Shown: positions 48,472 through 60,798, numbered from the stretch's first letter. The stretch: 64,000 bases of DNA from Andrena cerasifolii (GCF_050908995.1 NC_135121.1:19034001-19098000); one strand, 5' to 3'. The notes: generated by a model from the letters alone, not told the origin. A program made the numbers and translations.

Positions 48472-50078
48472 TATCTGATTATCTTGTATTTCTAAATAAA
48501 TAAATATATAACCACTGACACGCTCATTATACCCACATCATCGCTCCGCAACCACCCCCATCTAACCATTCTTCGTCTCCTCACCCACACGCTCGTCATA
48601 AGAAAACACCCCTCAAACGTCCACTTGATTTTTCACCCAACCGCGGTATCAGTAATTCACGAACCGTCTTATTTACCCTCCCCTCCCTTTCTCCGCCAAG
48701 CTTCCTCTCAACGAGTCCCACGAGCGTCTGTCTGGCGTTTTCTGAAACGTGAGCCGTTTTGTTTTTCGTCGTCGATGTGTATAAATCGCTCGCTGCTGCA
48801 TCCCCTTCTCCCGCCCCCTCAGAGCCGCAGCACTCGAGTCTGTGCTATCGCGCGTGCTGTCTTTTTATTCCTTCGATCAATCTTCGTTTTTGCACCCCCC
48901 CCCCCCCTCCATTGACGCTCGGTCTTTCTGTTTGGAGAACCGACTCTCCGCCTTTTTTTCTCCCCCTCCACGGAGTCGCGAATCCTATTTGCTACCCCCT
49001 TACAACGGCGCTCCACTCCTCCGTGTGTAGCTACGTGTCGGGACACACTCGCGAGGGTTGTATCCGCTCTATCCGGTCGTAAATCTGTGCTTTTTTGCCG
49101 TTACATTGATTACACGTTCGAGTGCCGTAAGGAAGCTGCGATCGTTCTTGTTCCGCGCGCGAGGCAAACTCTGCGAGCAGTGTTTTTCTTTGGCTGCCAA
49201 CAGTCCCAGTCAGTCTCAGCGACGTCCGTCACGAAACGATCATTCGTTATAATTATGTCCCCGAAAAGTAAAGGAGCCGACCGCGCAAGATAATCCTGCG
49301 CATTTGCATAAGAATGATGTATGGCCACTTTATCGTAATAGAATGTCCTCTTCTTTTGGATTCCCTGCCGCTTATCTGGCGACGTATATCACGGGCTGTT
49401 TTACTTTCTTTTCGAGATCTCAGTGACTGGAAGATTTCCTTATCCTTGCCTGCAACGATTAACGGTACCGCGCTACTGTTTCATTATAATTTGATGGTCA
49501 CACGATTGTAATATAATTGATACGGTATGGGATCAATTCCAACTCAATTTCCACAAGGACAATGCAATTCTATTTCGCACATTCCACTCGTCTTTTCATA
49601 GAAAGGCAAGGTGTTCCTTTCAGGTCAGCGATTTTATATTATCCTCGCAACTGAATGCGTCACTCTTCATCCAACTTGCACGCGACTGCTTGAGTCATCG
49701 AACACTTTCACAGGTTCTTTAATATTCCAGGAATCGAATGCTCCGCATTTATCTATCGCCTCCCCATTGTGCCTCTACCATTTTATTTCCGTCCATATTA
49801 TCTTCAGCTCTATTCTCCTCCGTTCGCGCAATATATTATTCTTCGTTTCTCCAAATTACATTCCCCCCTTTTCTGCCCCTTTTAATTCCGTCCAACTCGC
49901 GGTCACTGTTTTGTCTCTTCCAACGGCGCATCCCTCGCGATGTCCCTTTGTCGCTCGCTTCTCCCCCGTGTATCATAGCCACCTCTCTCGCGAAAGGTTT
50001 TTTTTTGGCCCACCACGCGTTCCTTTTAAACACGAGAGCATCGGGAGTCGTTGCAGCGTGTGTGGGCATCGCGGATGA
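48472..50078. other. Gene-free pyrimidine-rich DNA
   Basis: The + strand is strongly C/T-rich in 48540-49030 and 49740-50000, with C13 at 48895-48907. Long Pro/Ser/Leu/Phe-rich frames follow from composition. No gene supported. Confidence 0.5.
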
Positions 50079-50155
50079 CACTTAGGCGACGAAGTCGAGA
50101 CGCCACTTTCTATTGTATGTGTAGAAACACCTAAATAACTACCCCTCGCCGTAAG
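50079..50155 (+). repeat. Degenerate box, copy 2
   Basis: CACTTAGGCGACGA, GAGACGCCACTTT and CACCTAAATAACTACCCC align with copy 3. GAGACGCC lies 852 bp upstream of the same word in copy 3. A C/T-rich tract follows. Confidence 0.6.
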
Positions 50156-50908
50156 TTCCACCCTCCCTATCTCGCCTATTTCCATTTTCTTCCCAGCATT
50201 TTCCTCGGAGTCCACATCCGCGTCTCTCCGCGCCTCTGCCACCCCGTTGCACCCTCTCTCGCGAGTACCTTTTTTCCGCGAGAAGACTGAAATCTCTTCT
50301 CCAAGCTCGAGGACCAACCCGGCCCGCCCCAGCTCCATTTTAATTTCCATCCCTGGTCACCTTACGTTCCGCCAGGTTCGTCTCTTGCCCTCGTTGTCCT
50401 ACTTTTCTAGCACCTGCCCGGCGCGCTTTTCATATTCTCCTGCGCTGCTGTCACACACTCCCCATTGTCACGCTCGTTTCCGTTTATCGTCACGCGTCGT
50501 CGTCCTCGTCGTCGCCAGCGTTCCTCTGCGCTTCACGCTTTCCAGGCGAGTCTTCCGCTGTCTTTTTTTTTGCACGAACTGCTCCGCAGCCCTATTTCCC
50601 CGTCACGTCCCTCTGTCTCTTCCATCGTTTCCTCCGCACGGTTCGATGCATGCGTTGCGCAGTTGGAACCCCCGGAACTGTGGACCGCGTTGCCCCCGAA
50701 CCTTCGCAGGGTCACGCACAGATCGGTCGATGGGACGTGCCCGCCCGTGCAACGATCGTGCACAAGAAACTGGGCGGGTTAATTTTAGGGATATCAGCCA
50801 GTGACGCCGCGAACTTCACACCCCCGTACTGTAAGGTCATCCCTGTGCGGCTCGGAGCCACGGAGAGGCCAGGGAGAAAAGGAGAGGAGACAGAGTTCCC
50901 CGGTGCAC
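50156..50908. other. Gene-free pyrimidine-rich DNA
   Basis: C/T-rich spacer between degenerate boxes, with low-complexity frames on both strands. No gene supported. Confidence 0.5.
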
Positions 50909-51010
50909 GCATTGTAGCTGGTACTTAATGTGACCGAGGCGTCCCGTGGAGACGCCGCTTTATACATACCTAACTACCCTCCGGTATAACCTGTCTCTCT
51001 ACGGTGGTTA
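50909..51010 (+). repeat. Degenerate box, copy 3
   Basis: The most complete copy: GCATTGT, TACTTAATGT, CCGAGGC, GAGACGCCGCTTTATACAT, ACCTAACTACCC, then CCTGTCTCTCTACGG. It shares its left half with copy 4 and its right half with copies 1 and 2. Confidence 0.65.
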
Positions 51011-52022
51011 TCTTTATCTCCGTGTCCTCCTGCTTTCCCGTCTCCCTCCCGTGTCTGGACCTCGCCTCCGACCATCCTCCTCCGCCGACCTCCGCCGACC
51101 TCCACTCGGCGACTTCGTTTTTTCCCCAGGTCGTGTCTCTTCGTGCAAGAGGCCATCTCTGCGCCGTGGCACATCCTTGCATCCACCCGTAGTGCTTCTT
51201 TCCTCTCGCCTCCACTCGTTCCTGCTCTTTATTTCCTTGCCTCCCACGTACTGTCCACCCTCCCGCCGACGCTGAATCCTTTCCTTTATCCCGGTACACC
51301 GTAACGCGGCTTCTCGTCTACGATTATTGTCTTTATCTCGTCCCCTTTGCGCGTCCCCTCTACTATCTAACTCTGGAACGTCCTTGCCCCATCATTTTTT
51401 TAATTACGCTCGCCCCCCCCCCCCAGCCTCTCGAAGGTGTCGTTTGCCCTTGGCCAGCTCTGATCAACTCGCTGCCACTGCACGCGATTTTCGTGCCTCG
51501 GAATGGCGGAGGAGGCCACTCGGACACTTTCCACCCTTCGCTGCTCTTTTTTCGTTGTTGTCGAATTCAGCGTCCCTAACCCTCCCTCCCGCTCTCCCGT
51601 CTCTGCTCCCTTTTTATTGCGTTTTGCTGACAGTTTATGGCCGGCATTGTCGTAACTCTCTCGCCGGAGCTCGCTCCCTCTCGACCGTGTTTGCCTCGTC
51701 GTGTAGTTTCCACCGTTGCGAGCGTTTCTTTCGCCCGAACGCGACCACCGAAGTCTCCTCCTGTTGGCTCCTCCACCATTCCCTGCGATCGTATTTCCTC
51801 GTTCGCTCGGTCTCAACGCCTATCGTACGGATGATACCTACCGTCTAAAGTCTGAAGGCTTCTGAAACGTACGTCGTGTTCACTTGGGAGAGCGCTCTGA
51901 CGTTCTACCAACATTGCGCAGCGTGCCAGCAGGAGAATCAACTGATCGAGGCTGTTTCTAGTTTAAAAGACTACGTAAGACTGCTACTTTTCAGTTATTA
52001 CTGTTTGAGGAATGAAGAATTG
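51011..52022. other. Gene-free pyrimidine-rich DNA
   Basis: C/T-rich to about 51830, with C12 at 51413-51424. A possible, very degenerate further box (CAACGCC..ATACCTACC) lies at about 51809-51842. Frames here are compositional. Confidence 0.45.
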
Positions 52023-52161
52023 AAACTTTAAGGCTTGGTCGGCACCCTCTCCTGTTGTCCGATTGAAATAATCTTTTTCAGGGACTATTCTCGTATGAAA
52101 TGGAAGCATATTAGGGGGTGAGAGCAAAATAAATCGCAGGTTGAAAATAAGGGCCGCCCTA
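52023..52161 (-). mobile_element. Single arm of the Mutator-like foldback family
   Basis: Reads as the right arm of 11970-12651: AAACTTTAAGGC, CTCCTGTTGTCCGATTG, TTTTTCAGGGACTATT, ATCGCAGGTTGAAAA, ending GGGCCGCCCTA. The other arm is missing. Confidence 0.8.
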
Positions 52162-52629
52162 TTGTAGCCCCTAAGTGACCTTGAACAGTGAATTACTAAA
52201 ATTTAGTCAATTACCCATTCACCGATTAATTTGCCTAGTCAAAATTTCAGCCTTTCAGCAGCTCGTTATTCGTACCTTTCACTTATTTCAGAGCTTGCTA
52301 ATTTATTCTCCTCCCCCTCCGCTCGCTGACTCGCCCAAACATTTATTCATTCATTCAACCGCTTAGTAATTCATTTGCCAGGTCGGTTAGACTGGTTTAT
52401 TTACTCCCTACCGATTCACTCTTTCACTTACCTCAACGCTTACTTATTAATCGATTCTCCCCCTCACTATTCGATTCGTCGAAACATTCATTCACCGAGT
52501 CGGTTAAACTCTCGTTCATTCACTCGCTTACCCTTTTCCAATGCCTTGGTCCTCGGTTCCCTCACCGACTCACTTACTCGTCCACTCCGTTTTCCTCGCT
52601 CTGCCGCACCCCTTCGCCTTTCATCCCTT
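52162..52629. other. Gene-free DNA with TTCATTC/CTCGC words
   Basis: Loosely periodic C/T-rich text (ATTCATTCATTC, CGACTCACTTACTCG). No gene supported. Confidence 0.4.
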
Positions 52630-52720
52630 GCATTGTGCGTAATACTTAATGTACCCGAGGCTCCGCGGGAAGATGGTGCATTATGCGAAACAGCCCCGTA
52701 TCCACAACCGTAACCTGTCC
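52630..52720 (+). repeat. Degenerate box, copy 4
   Basis: GCATTGTGCGTAATACTTAA, then TGTACCCGAGGC, aligning with copy 3 at a distance of 1721 bp (about twice 852). The right half is diverged (CCTGTCCCTTTACGATG retained). Confidence 0.6.
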
Positions 52721-54572
52721 CTTTACGATGTCTACTTTTGTTCACGTTCCTCTTCATCCCTCCACCCTCTTTCCCTTTCTCAGCAACGTCTCGCTTTCAC
52801 CTGCTCCATCGCCACCTAGTTCCTCCTCGCTTTCAGTTATTTATTTATTCGCGGCTGTTAAAGCGTTACGACATTTAATGCATGTTCCATTAATAAACTT
52901 ACATTATTACATCTATACTCTGTACTATTATATAAATTTGAAGTTGCGTACTTTGAAATGCGTTTTCTCAATAAATATTAACTGTATTCATAAGTGCGTT
53001 ACATCACTTTGTTCGTCTTGGCAAGAGGAAGGTTTTAGCGGTTTTATTTATTTTTTAATCTATCTTATATATATCCAAGTACTACTGACTCACTCATTCA
53101 CTCACTGACTCCTCACGATTTTTCTGGATTTCTCAGTGATCCTACGAGCATGAAAGGTAGCTAGATTCCTCTTAGCCCCTATGTGCTCGCTAAGAAATCT
53201 TTTTAAAACCTCCCTCTCCGTCACCCAAAAAAAGGATATATAACCCGGGAACGCCGGAAACTTTAAGCTAGTCTAACTTCAACTTACGAAGTAATACTAT
53301 GAACGATGCTAATAGTAACGACAACTATTATAGAAATAATATCAAGGAAGAAAAAATAAAAAGAAGACCAAAGAACAATACGTTGAAGATGTGCCTATTT
53401 TTCGCAAAACGATTCTTCTAAGTGGTGCATGCGGGCCAATTAATAGTTTATTGATTAGCGGGATATTTTCGACTAGCGATCGTTGTTTAAACGCGAAGAG
53501 GTATGCAGCCGAACTTTTTTCACCTAATTTCGTAGGAAAACCCCTTTGAGTTGTGCACGTCGATGTACACACTGGCTTTTCGTTTGTTTACGCGGTTCAA
53601 TAATTACCGCGCGCCCTGTGGAAAGTATTAAGCCGCTCGAATGCGTATTTACGCCGTCGCGAGCTCCTCGCGTTTCGAGCGTGCGTTTGCGCACATATAG
53701 TATTCACGTGGCGAGCGAATTCGTCGGTTGCAAGGGTCCGCTGTACGTAGGTATACCCATCGTATGTTTGTCTTCAATTTTTGCACAGTTACTATTTGTA
53801 TTACCCCTTTCAAACCCGGTACCTCGTGCTGCTTTACCAACGTATTTTTCCAGCTGCTGGATGTGATGCGCCCGCCTCGAACGATAGAAACTTCTGTTGA
53901 AAGATTAACTAATAGACAGGCGACGAGCAAATCCCTGTAATTAAGTAGTTTGATCCTTTTCTGTGAAAATGGCAAGCGAAGCCTCTATGATGAAAAAAAA
54001 GCGCGATGCGCTGCATTTGTTAAGAAATCCTCGGTGTCAAAGCGTTTCATGTAGGCAAATTCGATGGTCCTGCGATTTATATGCGGGACATAATGAAATG
54101 TAATCGAGCATTACACTGAATATAATAGAGAGAAATGCTGCTTCCTTTGAATCGAACGTGTTTCAATTTCAATAACCAAATATTGGAATATTGAAAGCCA
54201 TTCTTTCCGCGAATAATGCATCGAGGGGCACAATACCTATGTACTTTTATACTAACGCAAAACATTTACATCTGGTGTAGCAATGTCGGTGTGCAATGTT
54301 GTTCGTGTGGCAAACAAGATTATTGCCGTACGCAGGGAGGTAAACTAAAATACCCGGAAAGAAGATCGTTAAGGAGCTGGTGAATTCATCCCCCGTACCT
54401 ACACTCCCTTCGCATTTATTATTCATTATGCGTCGATTTAATCTACTTTATTCCTGTACATATTTCCATCGTTACGGTCTGTGTTTAATGCCTCTCGCTT
54501 ATTTCTCATCACGTAGCATTTAATTTCCTCGCCAATCGGTCCTCACTGGTTCCCTCATCGCTTATTTTCCTG
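52721..54572. other. Gene-free DNA
   Basis: C/T-rich to 52840, AT-rich to 53150, mixed after that. I see no recognised gene or repeat boundary. Confidence 0.4.
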
Positions 54573-54760
54573 AAGAATCGATTATTTTATCGATTATTTT
54601 TCTTAACGAGTCGATTTTCGATAACTCGATTATTCTATGAATCGATTCTCAATCCCTCGATTATTCTAAGAATCGATTCTCGATATCTCGATCATTCTAA
54701 GAATCGATTCTCGATATCTCGATTATTCTAAGAATCGATTCTCGATAAGTCGATTATTTT
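54573..54760. repeat. 31-bp tandem repeat rich in ATCGAT
   Basis: Unit approximately TCGATTATTCTAAGAATCGA plus TTCTCGATATC. ATTCTAA recurs at 54663, 54694 and 54725, that is every 31 bp. About six units including degenerate ones. Each carries at least one palindromic ATCGAT, the core bound by ONECUT/Cut-type and DREF-type factors in insects (relevance inferred). Confidence 0.88.
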
Positions 54761-57478
54761 CTAACAGTGAATCGAGAAAAAAATAGAAGTTTTGTACTTT
54801 TCAGAATTTTCTAATTATAATCCTTTATTCTTCAGTCTCTACAAATGAAAATGGAATTCAGATGTCCTAAATAAAATAAACTACAACTGTATGTAAAAAA
54901 AATGACCTTGTGTGTACGAGTTTCGTGGATCTACATATACACTAGAACCTTTTAAAAAGATTTTATAATTCAATAAAAAACATTTTTCATCGATTCCTCA
55001 ATTATGTTTGAAAATAATCGATTTTCATGTATCGATGTTTTATTAGAGTCGATTCATAATTATCGACTTTTGTTTAACAGAATCGCCCATTGCTACTTTC
55101 ATCCCACTTCTTCATTATCTCTCACATCTGACACCTCCCTTTTCCTTCGCCCCCTTACACCCTGCTTTGCATTTCGATGTTTCTCCATCCGCACTTCCCC
55201 CTTCCTTTGCACTCTCACACGCTTCCCCTACTTTTCAACTCTCCCGCCAAACTTCTCCAACCTACCCCGTTCTGCAGCCTCGCTTCGTCTTTCACTTTCG
55301 CCCGTCCATTCTCATTCATCCTGCCTCCGTTTTCGCCTCTTTTTCTTCCCCCCGTTTCTCTCGCTAATTCACTTATCCTGTTCCCTCTCTCGCCATCTTT
55401 CTGTCCGACTTGTAGGCTCGTACATATGCATCGGTGCCTCCTGTAACCATCGCGAGGGCGTAGATGCGCGCAGCAGCGAAGCCTGCTATGTGTGTGTGGG
55501 TGGGTGGAGGGGGCCAGGAGGTGGGGACCAGGGAATATTATTCAAAGCAAGATTTACATTTTTACGACGCCACCATTTTCTACCGAAAGGCACCGACGAG
55601 AATAGGAATTAGGTTCATTTACATATATACGCGGACGCGCGCGTGCGCACGCGAGCCTCCACGCGTAAAGGAGATTAATGCCTTGATTAGTTCGTTTTCC
55701 GCGACTTATCGTTCCACCCTGACTTCCTCCGGGGTTGGGCCAACCCCCCACCGTTTCTCTTCTTCATTAGCGTACCCCCGAAGAGGTTTCCGTTTCTGAA
55801 TGCGGGTTACTTTCTCAGCCATCCTGACCAGAGCTTTTCACGTTCGACCCGCCCAAGACAATTTACCAAATCGTGACGTATTAGGCCTGCACTCCACCGT
55901 TCCGCTATTCCCTTCCCCCTTTACAGAACCTGCCGGCTGATCGATAGCCTCCCGACGAGTATCACGGTTCCTTTCTCGGCAGCAAAGTGGTGGCCTTTTT
56001 TGTCGTTAATCGGCGCAAAATCTCTTCCTGCGGAGAATGATGGTTGGGCCACTTTAATCGTTGATCGGAGCTTGTGGGAATAATCAGGGCGGAATTTTCG
56101 GGATATAATTGGAGTGTGATGTGGCCGAGGAAAGGGGCCAGCTAATTGTTCAGCGAGATAATAGTTTTCTGTGTATTAGTTAATGATCGCGTGATTTGCA
56201 GGGCTTCGATGGGAGCGTGAGCTATTATTTGTGGAATTTCAAGGCTCACCCTGCCAATTATACCGAAAAACCAGCAGAATTCGCCTACGTGTGTTACGCA
56301 ATCCAAGGTACCCGGGGGAGCGGTGTTACAAGCTTAACTGGGCTTTGGCGCGTTTAGTAAGAGCGTAATCCTACAGCCGCGCGAATCGTTGATTCAATGT
56401 AATTTTAATGAATGCGAATTTGCTGGGATTCCTGTTTTCCGCGGACGCACGTAACGCATGCTAATGAACGGTGAAATCCCCGCGGGAAATAAATCGTGCC
56501 TCCTCTTCAACGCTGCGGGTTATAAGAGGTACTGTCGTTGTTTACAATAAGCACAGCGAACAAGCGTATAATTAAATACCTTCGAGTACAGAAAATCCCT
56601 TGAAATCAGGTCACTAACTAATCGGCTTAATTCGGGGGAAAGATCCAAGGAATTTAAAGAAATCCGAAGAGATCCAGGCGATGTTAATCAAGAGAAATGG
56701 AAAGAAGATTCACCGAGTGCGTGGTCAAGCTACACAGGCCTGTCCAGAAGAGAGCGAACGGGGGGCCGGAGAGGGGAAATAGCCGTAGTAATTATCTCGA
56801 ACGAACTCTGACTCGGTAGTGTAATAAATGATGCAGCCCTGTTTGCTGGAAGTAAGCAAAGTTTTCCAGAAGACGCTGGTCGAAACGAGGCAAACGTAAA
56901 CAATGGTTCGCCGCCTGAATATTCAAGACGCTGTTTAAATTACGCTCGCCGAGGATGCTTACAATTCAATACAAACACTATTATAAAATATCCTAGGGGG
57001 ACACCGGAGGCTCAGCCGAGAAACCGTTTCTCCAACAGTGCTGCGTGTACTTCAAGACGCGCCTTCGCTTTATCCGGGAGCAATGCTCCGCTCAACCGTG
57101 CTCTCTCTCCTCTCCCTCTGTTGCGGCTCTTTTGTACGGAGCAGCTGTGCCTATGTTTATACGACTAGCCCCCGATAGGAAAGTCAAGAGTAATTCCCTG
57201 GGGAACTCCTCCGGGGCTCATTAACCTCTTTGATTGGACAATCTTGCTTCCGATGGCGACGATAAAATTCTGCGCTCGTGGCGGCTGGTTGCGGTCGCTG
57301 CGACGTCTGACCCGTTCGCTTCTGTTCTACTTGCAATCTCAGGGGGACTTCTTGGGAACGCTGTGTGGTCGTAAGACGTAGGCTGTTCTTGTAAGTTCCC
57401 CTGCGCTTCCTCTGCGGGAAAGATTTGGGATTTGATACGGATCGTCGTAGGCCCCTTGGAATGGATGCGCGTGATCTT
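54761..57478. other. Gene-free DNA
   Basis: Further scattered ATCGAT words at 54990-55080, a C/T-rich block 55090-55420, CpG-rich mixed DNA to 57478. ATTA-rich sequence at 56050-56600 could be regulatory. No coding exon recognised. Confidence 0.4.
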
Positions 57479-57642
57479 AAACTCGTAAGATTCGTCGCTA
57501 GTGACTGCAAATAAGAGAAATTCGATGCAAGTCACTTCCAAATCGTGAAATTCGATATAGCTATCTTTGAACTTGAGATTCGCCGGGGATGACTCAAAAC
57601 TCGTGAAATTCGCCAGATATCTACAAGCTCGTGGGACTTAAT
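57479..57642. repeat. Degenerate minisatellite of about 30 bp
   Basis: Five to six units of the form AAACTCGTGAAATTCG plus 12-15 variable bases: AACTCGTAAGATTCG, AATAAGAGAAATTCG, AAATCGTGAAATTCG, ACTTGAGATTCG, AACTCGTGAAATTCG, AGCTCGTGGGACTT. Minus-strand frames over it (for example 57221-57541 and 57532-57765) look peptide-like because the unit is repeated. Confidence 0.75.
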
Positions 57643-58730
57643 ATAACCGACAATGTCCTCAAGGGATGCTGGTCCCTTAGCTCCCCAGCGGCCAGCGATA
57701 CCAACCCCCTGAAAACCGATGTATAAGCAACCCCAAGCACATGGAATCTCTGGAATCCATGGCATTCGTGGACATTGGTCCTCACCCTCCTGATTGCAAA
57801 TACCTCATCTCTTTTTCGCATGCAAATACCTATACCCGAAGGTAGGAAGCTGCCCTGTTCTAGTAATTTACTCGTCACGACACAAGCAATTGTGAATTCT
57901 GATCACACCGCTGCCCCAAAACACCAATTTCGTCGGGTATGAAACCCTTTGCGTGTGCATAGAGTAGAATTCTATCGTATTCATCCGTATCTCGCAAATC
58001 AAGTGCAGGAATACATTTTCGAAGTTCTACAATCGTTCCCAACTGTAACGTTCGTCGCAATGGACACCACTCCTAACTTGTCGCGCTTCATTCCGCTATT
58101 TAACGCGGGCAACTCGCGAAAATTAATCGCAACGGGAGCTTCGCGTCTTGCAGCCGATCCTGCACCGGAGAATCCGCAAATGGATCGATCGAATCGCCCG
58201 CGGCTGTTTCCCTCTCGAACAATCTGCGTGGAAATTAGTCCACGTTTCGTAATTAACGTCTGAACTGCTTCGTTTCATTTAACCGAACAGTGGAACTTCA
58301 TTTACGGACAACTTGACTGGATTGGTGATCGTTGGGAATCTAGCGTCTCAACGCGTAGACGGGCTACTCGAATTTCTAGACAAACCAGCTGGGATCGGGT
58401 GGAAGTTTTCGTTTGCTTTTTAAGGGAATCGCGGGGGATATGTAATCGAGACAATTTTCTTGTAAGAGAAGCTTGCAGGTTCCATCAAAGACTTTCTACT
58501 TTTATAAGTGGTGACATATATTTTTCAATAGGAACACTTGTACTTTCTTTCTTGGCGAGCACGCGACACCGCAATTAGTGGCGCATTAGAGAATAAACAG
58601 TGATCCAAGAAATCGCTCTTGAAACCCTCTTGAAATCATACCTTGTGATGACACATCAATCACACGAAATTTTCTGATATACGGGAGCTCAAAGAAGTGG
58701 AAATTCGTTAACGCGTCAGACTATACGCTT
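57643..58730. other. Gene-free DNA
   Basis: Mixed DNA, no supportable feature. Confidence 0.4.
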
Positions 58731-59133
58731 CGATGTACGGACTTTTATGTCAGTCCGATAATTTAAACAATTATTCCCACGGGCTTTGCTGACTGCTAAC
58801 AGCGAGTTTGAACTTAGATTTTCAAAATTCACAATGGCCAATTTAATATGACGGACCGTATGTCGAAAAATATTCTAATTTTCATAAAACTTTGGTGTAA
58901 TATTCGTAACGTTATAAATAGTTATAAAATGAATTTTCCAAACTAAAGTAATATTTATGGTTTTAATAATGATTATTATTAATTTTGTGGATGGGTGACT
59001 CTGTATTAGCGACATTCTCGCAATGGAAGTTGCGAATTCTGAAAATCGAAGTTCAAATTCATTGTTAGCATTCAGCAGAACCCCTAGGAATAACTGTTTA
59101 AATTATCGAACAGACATAAAAGTTCGTACATCG
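58731..59133. mobile_element. Foldback MITE, unclassified
   Basis: Inverted arms of about 100 bp from CGATGTACGGACTTTTATGT to its counterpart ACATAAAAGTTCGTACATCG. Inner matches include GATAATTTAAACA and GAACTT.GATTTTCA. The spacer of about 200 bp is AT-rich. No target duplication clear. Confidence 0.85.
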
Positions 59134-59169
59134 GTAAAGGCCTCATTTTTGAGTCAATTTTTACTACAG

Positions 59170-59371
59170 TCTTAATGTATAAAGCTGAAAGTTTATATGC
59201 TTGTGCGTTTGTCTGTCGCCTAAAACCTGTCGAACTGTAAACTCTGGAGTCACAAAATGTGCCTCAGCCCTTTATGTCTCGCCAAACCAGATGAATGTGA
59301 CTATTTTCAGAATTTTTTTTTTTTATAAAATCAGAATCTAAATTTCGGGCGAAGCCGGGTAGTAAAACTAG
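59170..59371 (+). mobile_element. Short Helitron-like element
   Basis: Starts TCTTAATGTATAAAGCTGAA and ends with the hairpin-forming TCGGGCGAAGCCGGGTAG and CTAG followed by T. It aligns with 63249-63435 over CAGATGAATGTGAC and AAAATCAGAATCTAAATTTC. Non-autonomous, about 200 bp. Direct counterparts to Helitron 3' ends known from insects. Confidence 0.72.
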
Positions 59372-60370
59372 TCATTTATAAATCCACTACTGAAACCCAA
59401 TTTTTACAATACCAAGAAAAATCTCCCAAAGATACTACCTAGCCCCTTTCATATCTACAGCCCAGTTGGATAATGAAACACCCTATATTTCACGTAATCC
59501 TAACGCACCCACCACCAGAAGAACATTTACGCACTTCTTGCACCACCAGTCACACTATTTCCGTTCCAAGCCTCGAAACATTTCGACTTTACCAAATCAC
59601 ACTAAACACGAACTTTCCCACGCAAACCGCCCCTGCCAGAAACTGTTCCAGCTGTCCACCCGCCTTTTTTCCCTCGAGCTGCGCGCAACTTAATTGCGGC
59701 TCTTTCAGCTGCCATCCGCGCGTCGATTGAAATTTAGCGCGGATTCACTGGACGAAAAGGCGACGATTCAATCCACGCTGTCGTTTGCATACATTATGAA
59801 CTTTTTCACGTCTTCTCGACGCAGTCCGGCATAAAGAGTCGCCCAGTGTTCCACGCGCCTTTATAAAACGCGCCACTGTTCTCGCCCCGCGTCCTGCCCC
59901 CCTTTCTTGACCCTGCCGCCCTTTCGCACCTCCGGCGAGCGGCCCTTCAAGTCGAGTGTCGACGCGAGACACTGAGGGGAGGAAAGGGCGAGGAATAAGA
60001 GGTAAACGTTTTCGGGATCTTGCAGCCCCTGTTCGCAGAGCTGCCCGAGCCTCTCTTCTCTCGCGTGCTCTCCTCCAAAGAGCAACGGGCCGGCCTGACG
60101 GAAACATAAATTTCAGATTTCCACCGTCGACTCTTTCTCGACCCTTGGACGAAATTTCCCTGCGCCCCCTCCCGCCAACCAACGAACGCATTGTCCGACC
60201 CCGCGACCCGGAATCGAGCCCTGATTTACGGGTTAGCTCCCCAGTTCGGTTCCCCGACCCCCTTCCTTCGATGGTACGCTCGTTTGAACAGGTTCCGCGC
60301 ACGTTTTTGACGCGGTATTTTGTGAATGGTGTAAATCATTGGTCTACGGGGTGTGGTTCGGTTGCTGGGC
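59372..60370. other. Gene-free DNA
   Basis: C/T-rich then CpG-rich. Overlapping frames on both strands from 59745 to 60417 are Arg/Gly/Pro-rich without domains. Confidence 0.4.
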
Positions 60371-60511
60371 TCCTGAGGGGTTGTTTCGCTATTATTTTAA
60401 GGGGGCTGTTGGGCTAGAGATTTGGGGGCTTGTGGTGATCCTCCTGAGGGGTTGTTTTGCTATTATTTTAAGGGGGCTGTTGGGCTAGAGATCTGGGGGC
60501 TTGTGGTGATC
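60371..60511 (+). repeat. 71-bp tandem duplication
   Basis: Two nearly identical units, TCCTGAGGGGTTGTTTCGCT... and TCCTGAGGGGTTGTTTTGCT..., starting at 60371 and 60442. Few differences, so a recent duplication. Confidence 0.92.
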
Positions 60512-60727
60512 TCCGGGAAGTTATTTTTTATGAGCACTTGCAAATGTGGAAGGAAATTAAGTTTCTGGTACGTTCACATGTGTGAGGGGTTGCAATCGGG
60601 GTATCTGGGGTTTGACCGAGCGAATCTCAATCGGGCAGTGGTGGCGCGGGGGTTTGTAATTAAATTGTGTTGTTCGGGAAAATTGTTTCAGTAGTAAGTT
60701 AAGAATGCCCTTTTTCACTGAGTTTAT

Positions 60728-60760
60728 TATATTATTTATTGTTTCTGTTTGCAGGTATGT
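60728..60760 (+). promoter_or_regulatory. Second candidate recursive splice site
   Basis: A T/A-rich then pyrimidine-rich tract ending TTTCTGTTTGCAG (G at 60754) is joined directly to GTATGT (60755-60760). GTATGT is a functional but weaker 5' splice site than GTAAGT. Orientation is the same as the site at 2271/2272, consistent with one + strand transcript crossing the window. Confidence 0.38.
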
Positions 60761-60798
60761 ACGGCTTTCTTCGAATTTAGTGGAGGTAGAAGATGTTG
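60755..60798 (+). other. Candidate recursive-splice exon or microexon (44 nt)
   Basis: From the 3' splice site to GTAAGT at 60799-60804 are 44 nt. Two of three frames are open, one of them reading YVRLSSNLVEVEDV, so a real coding microexon is an alternative. The length does not divide by three. Confidence 0.3.

Noticed and set aside
57221..57765. Minus-strand frames resembling retroelement gag or endonuclease text
   Set aside because: They run over a 30-bp minisatellite and contain no convincing motif order.
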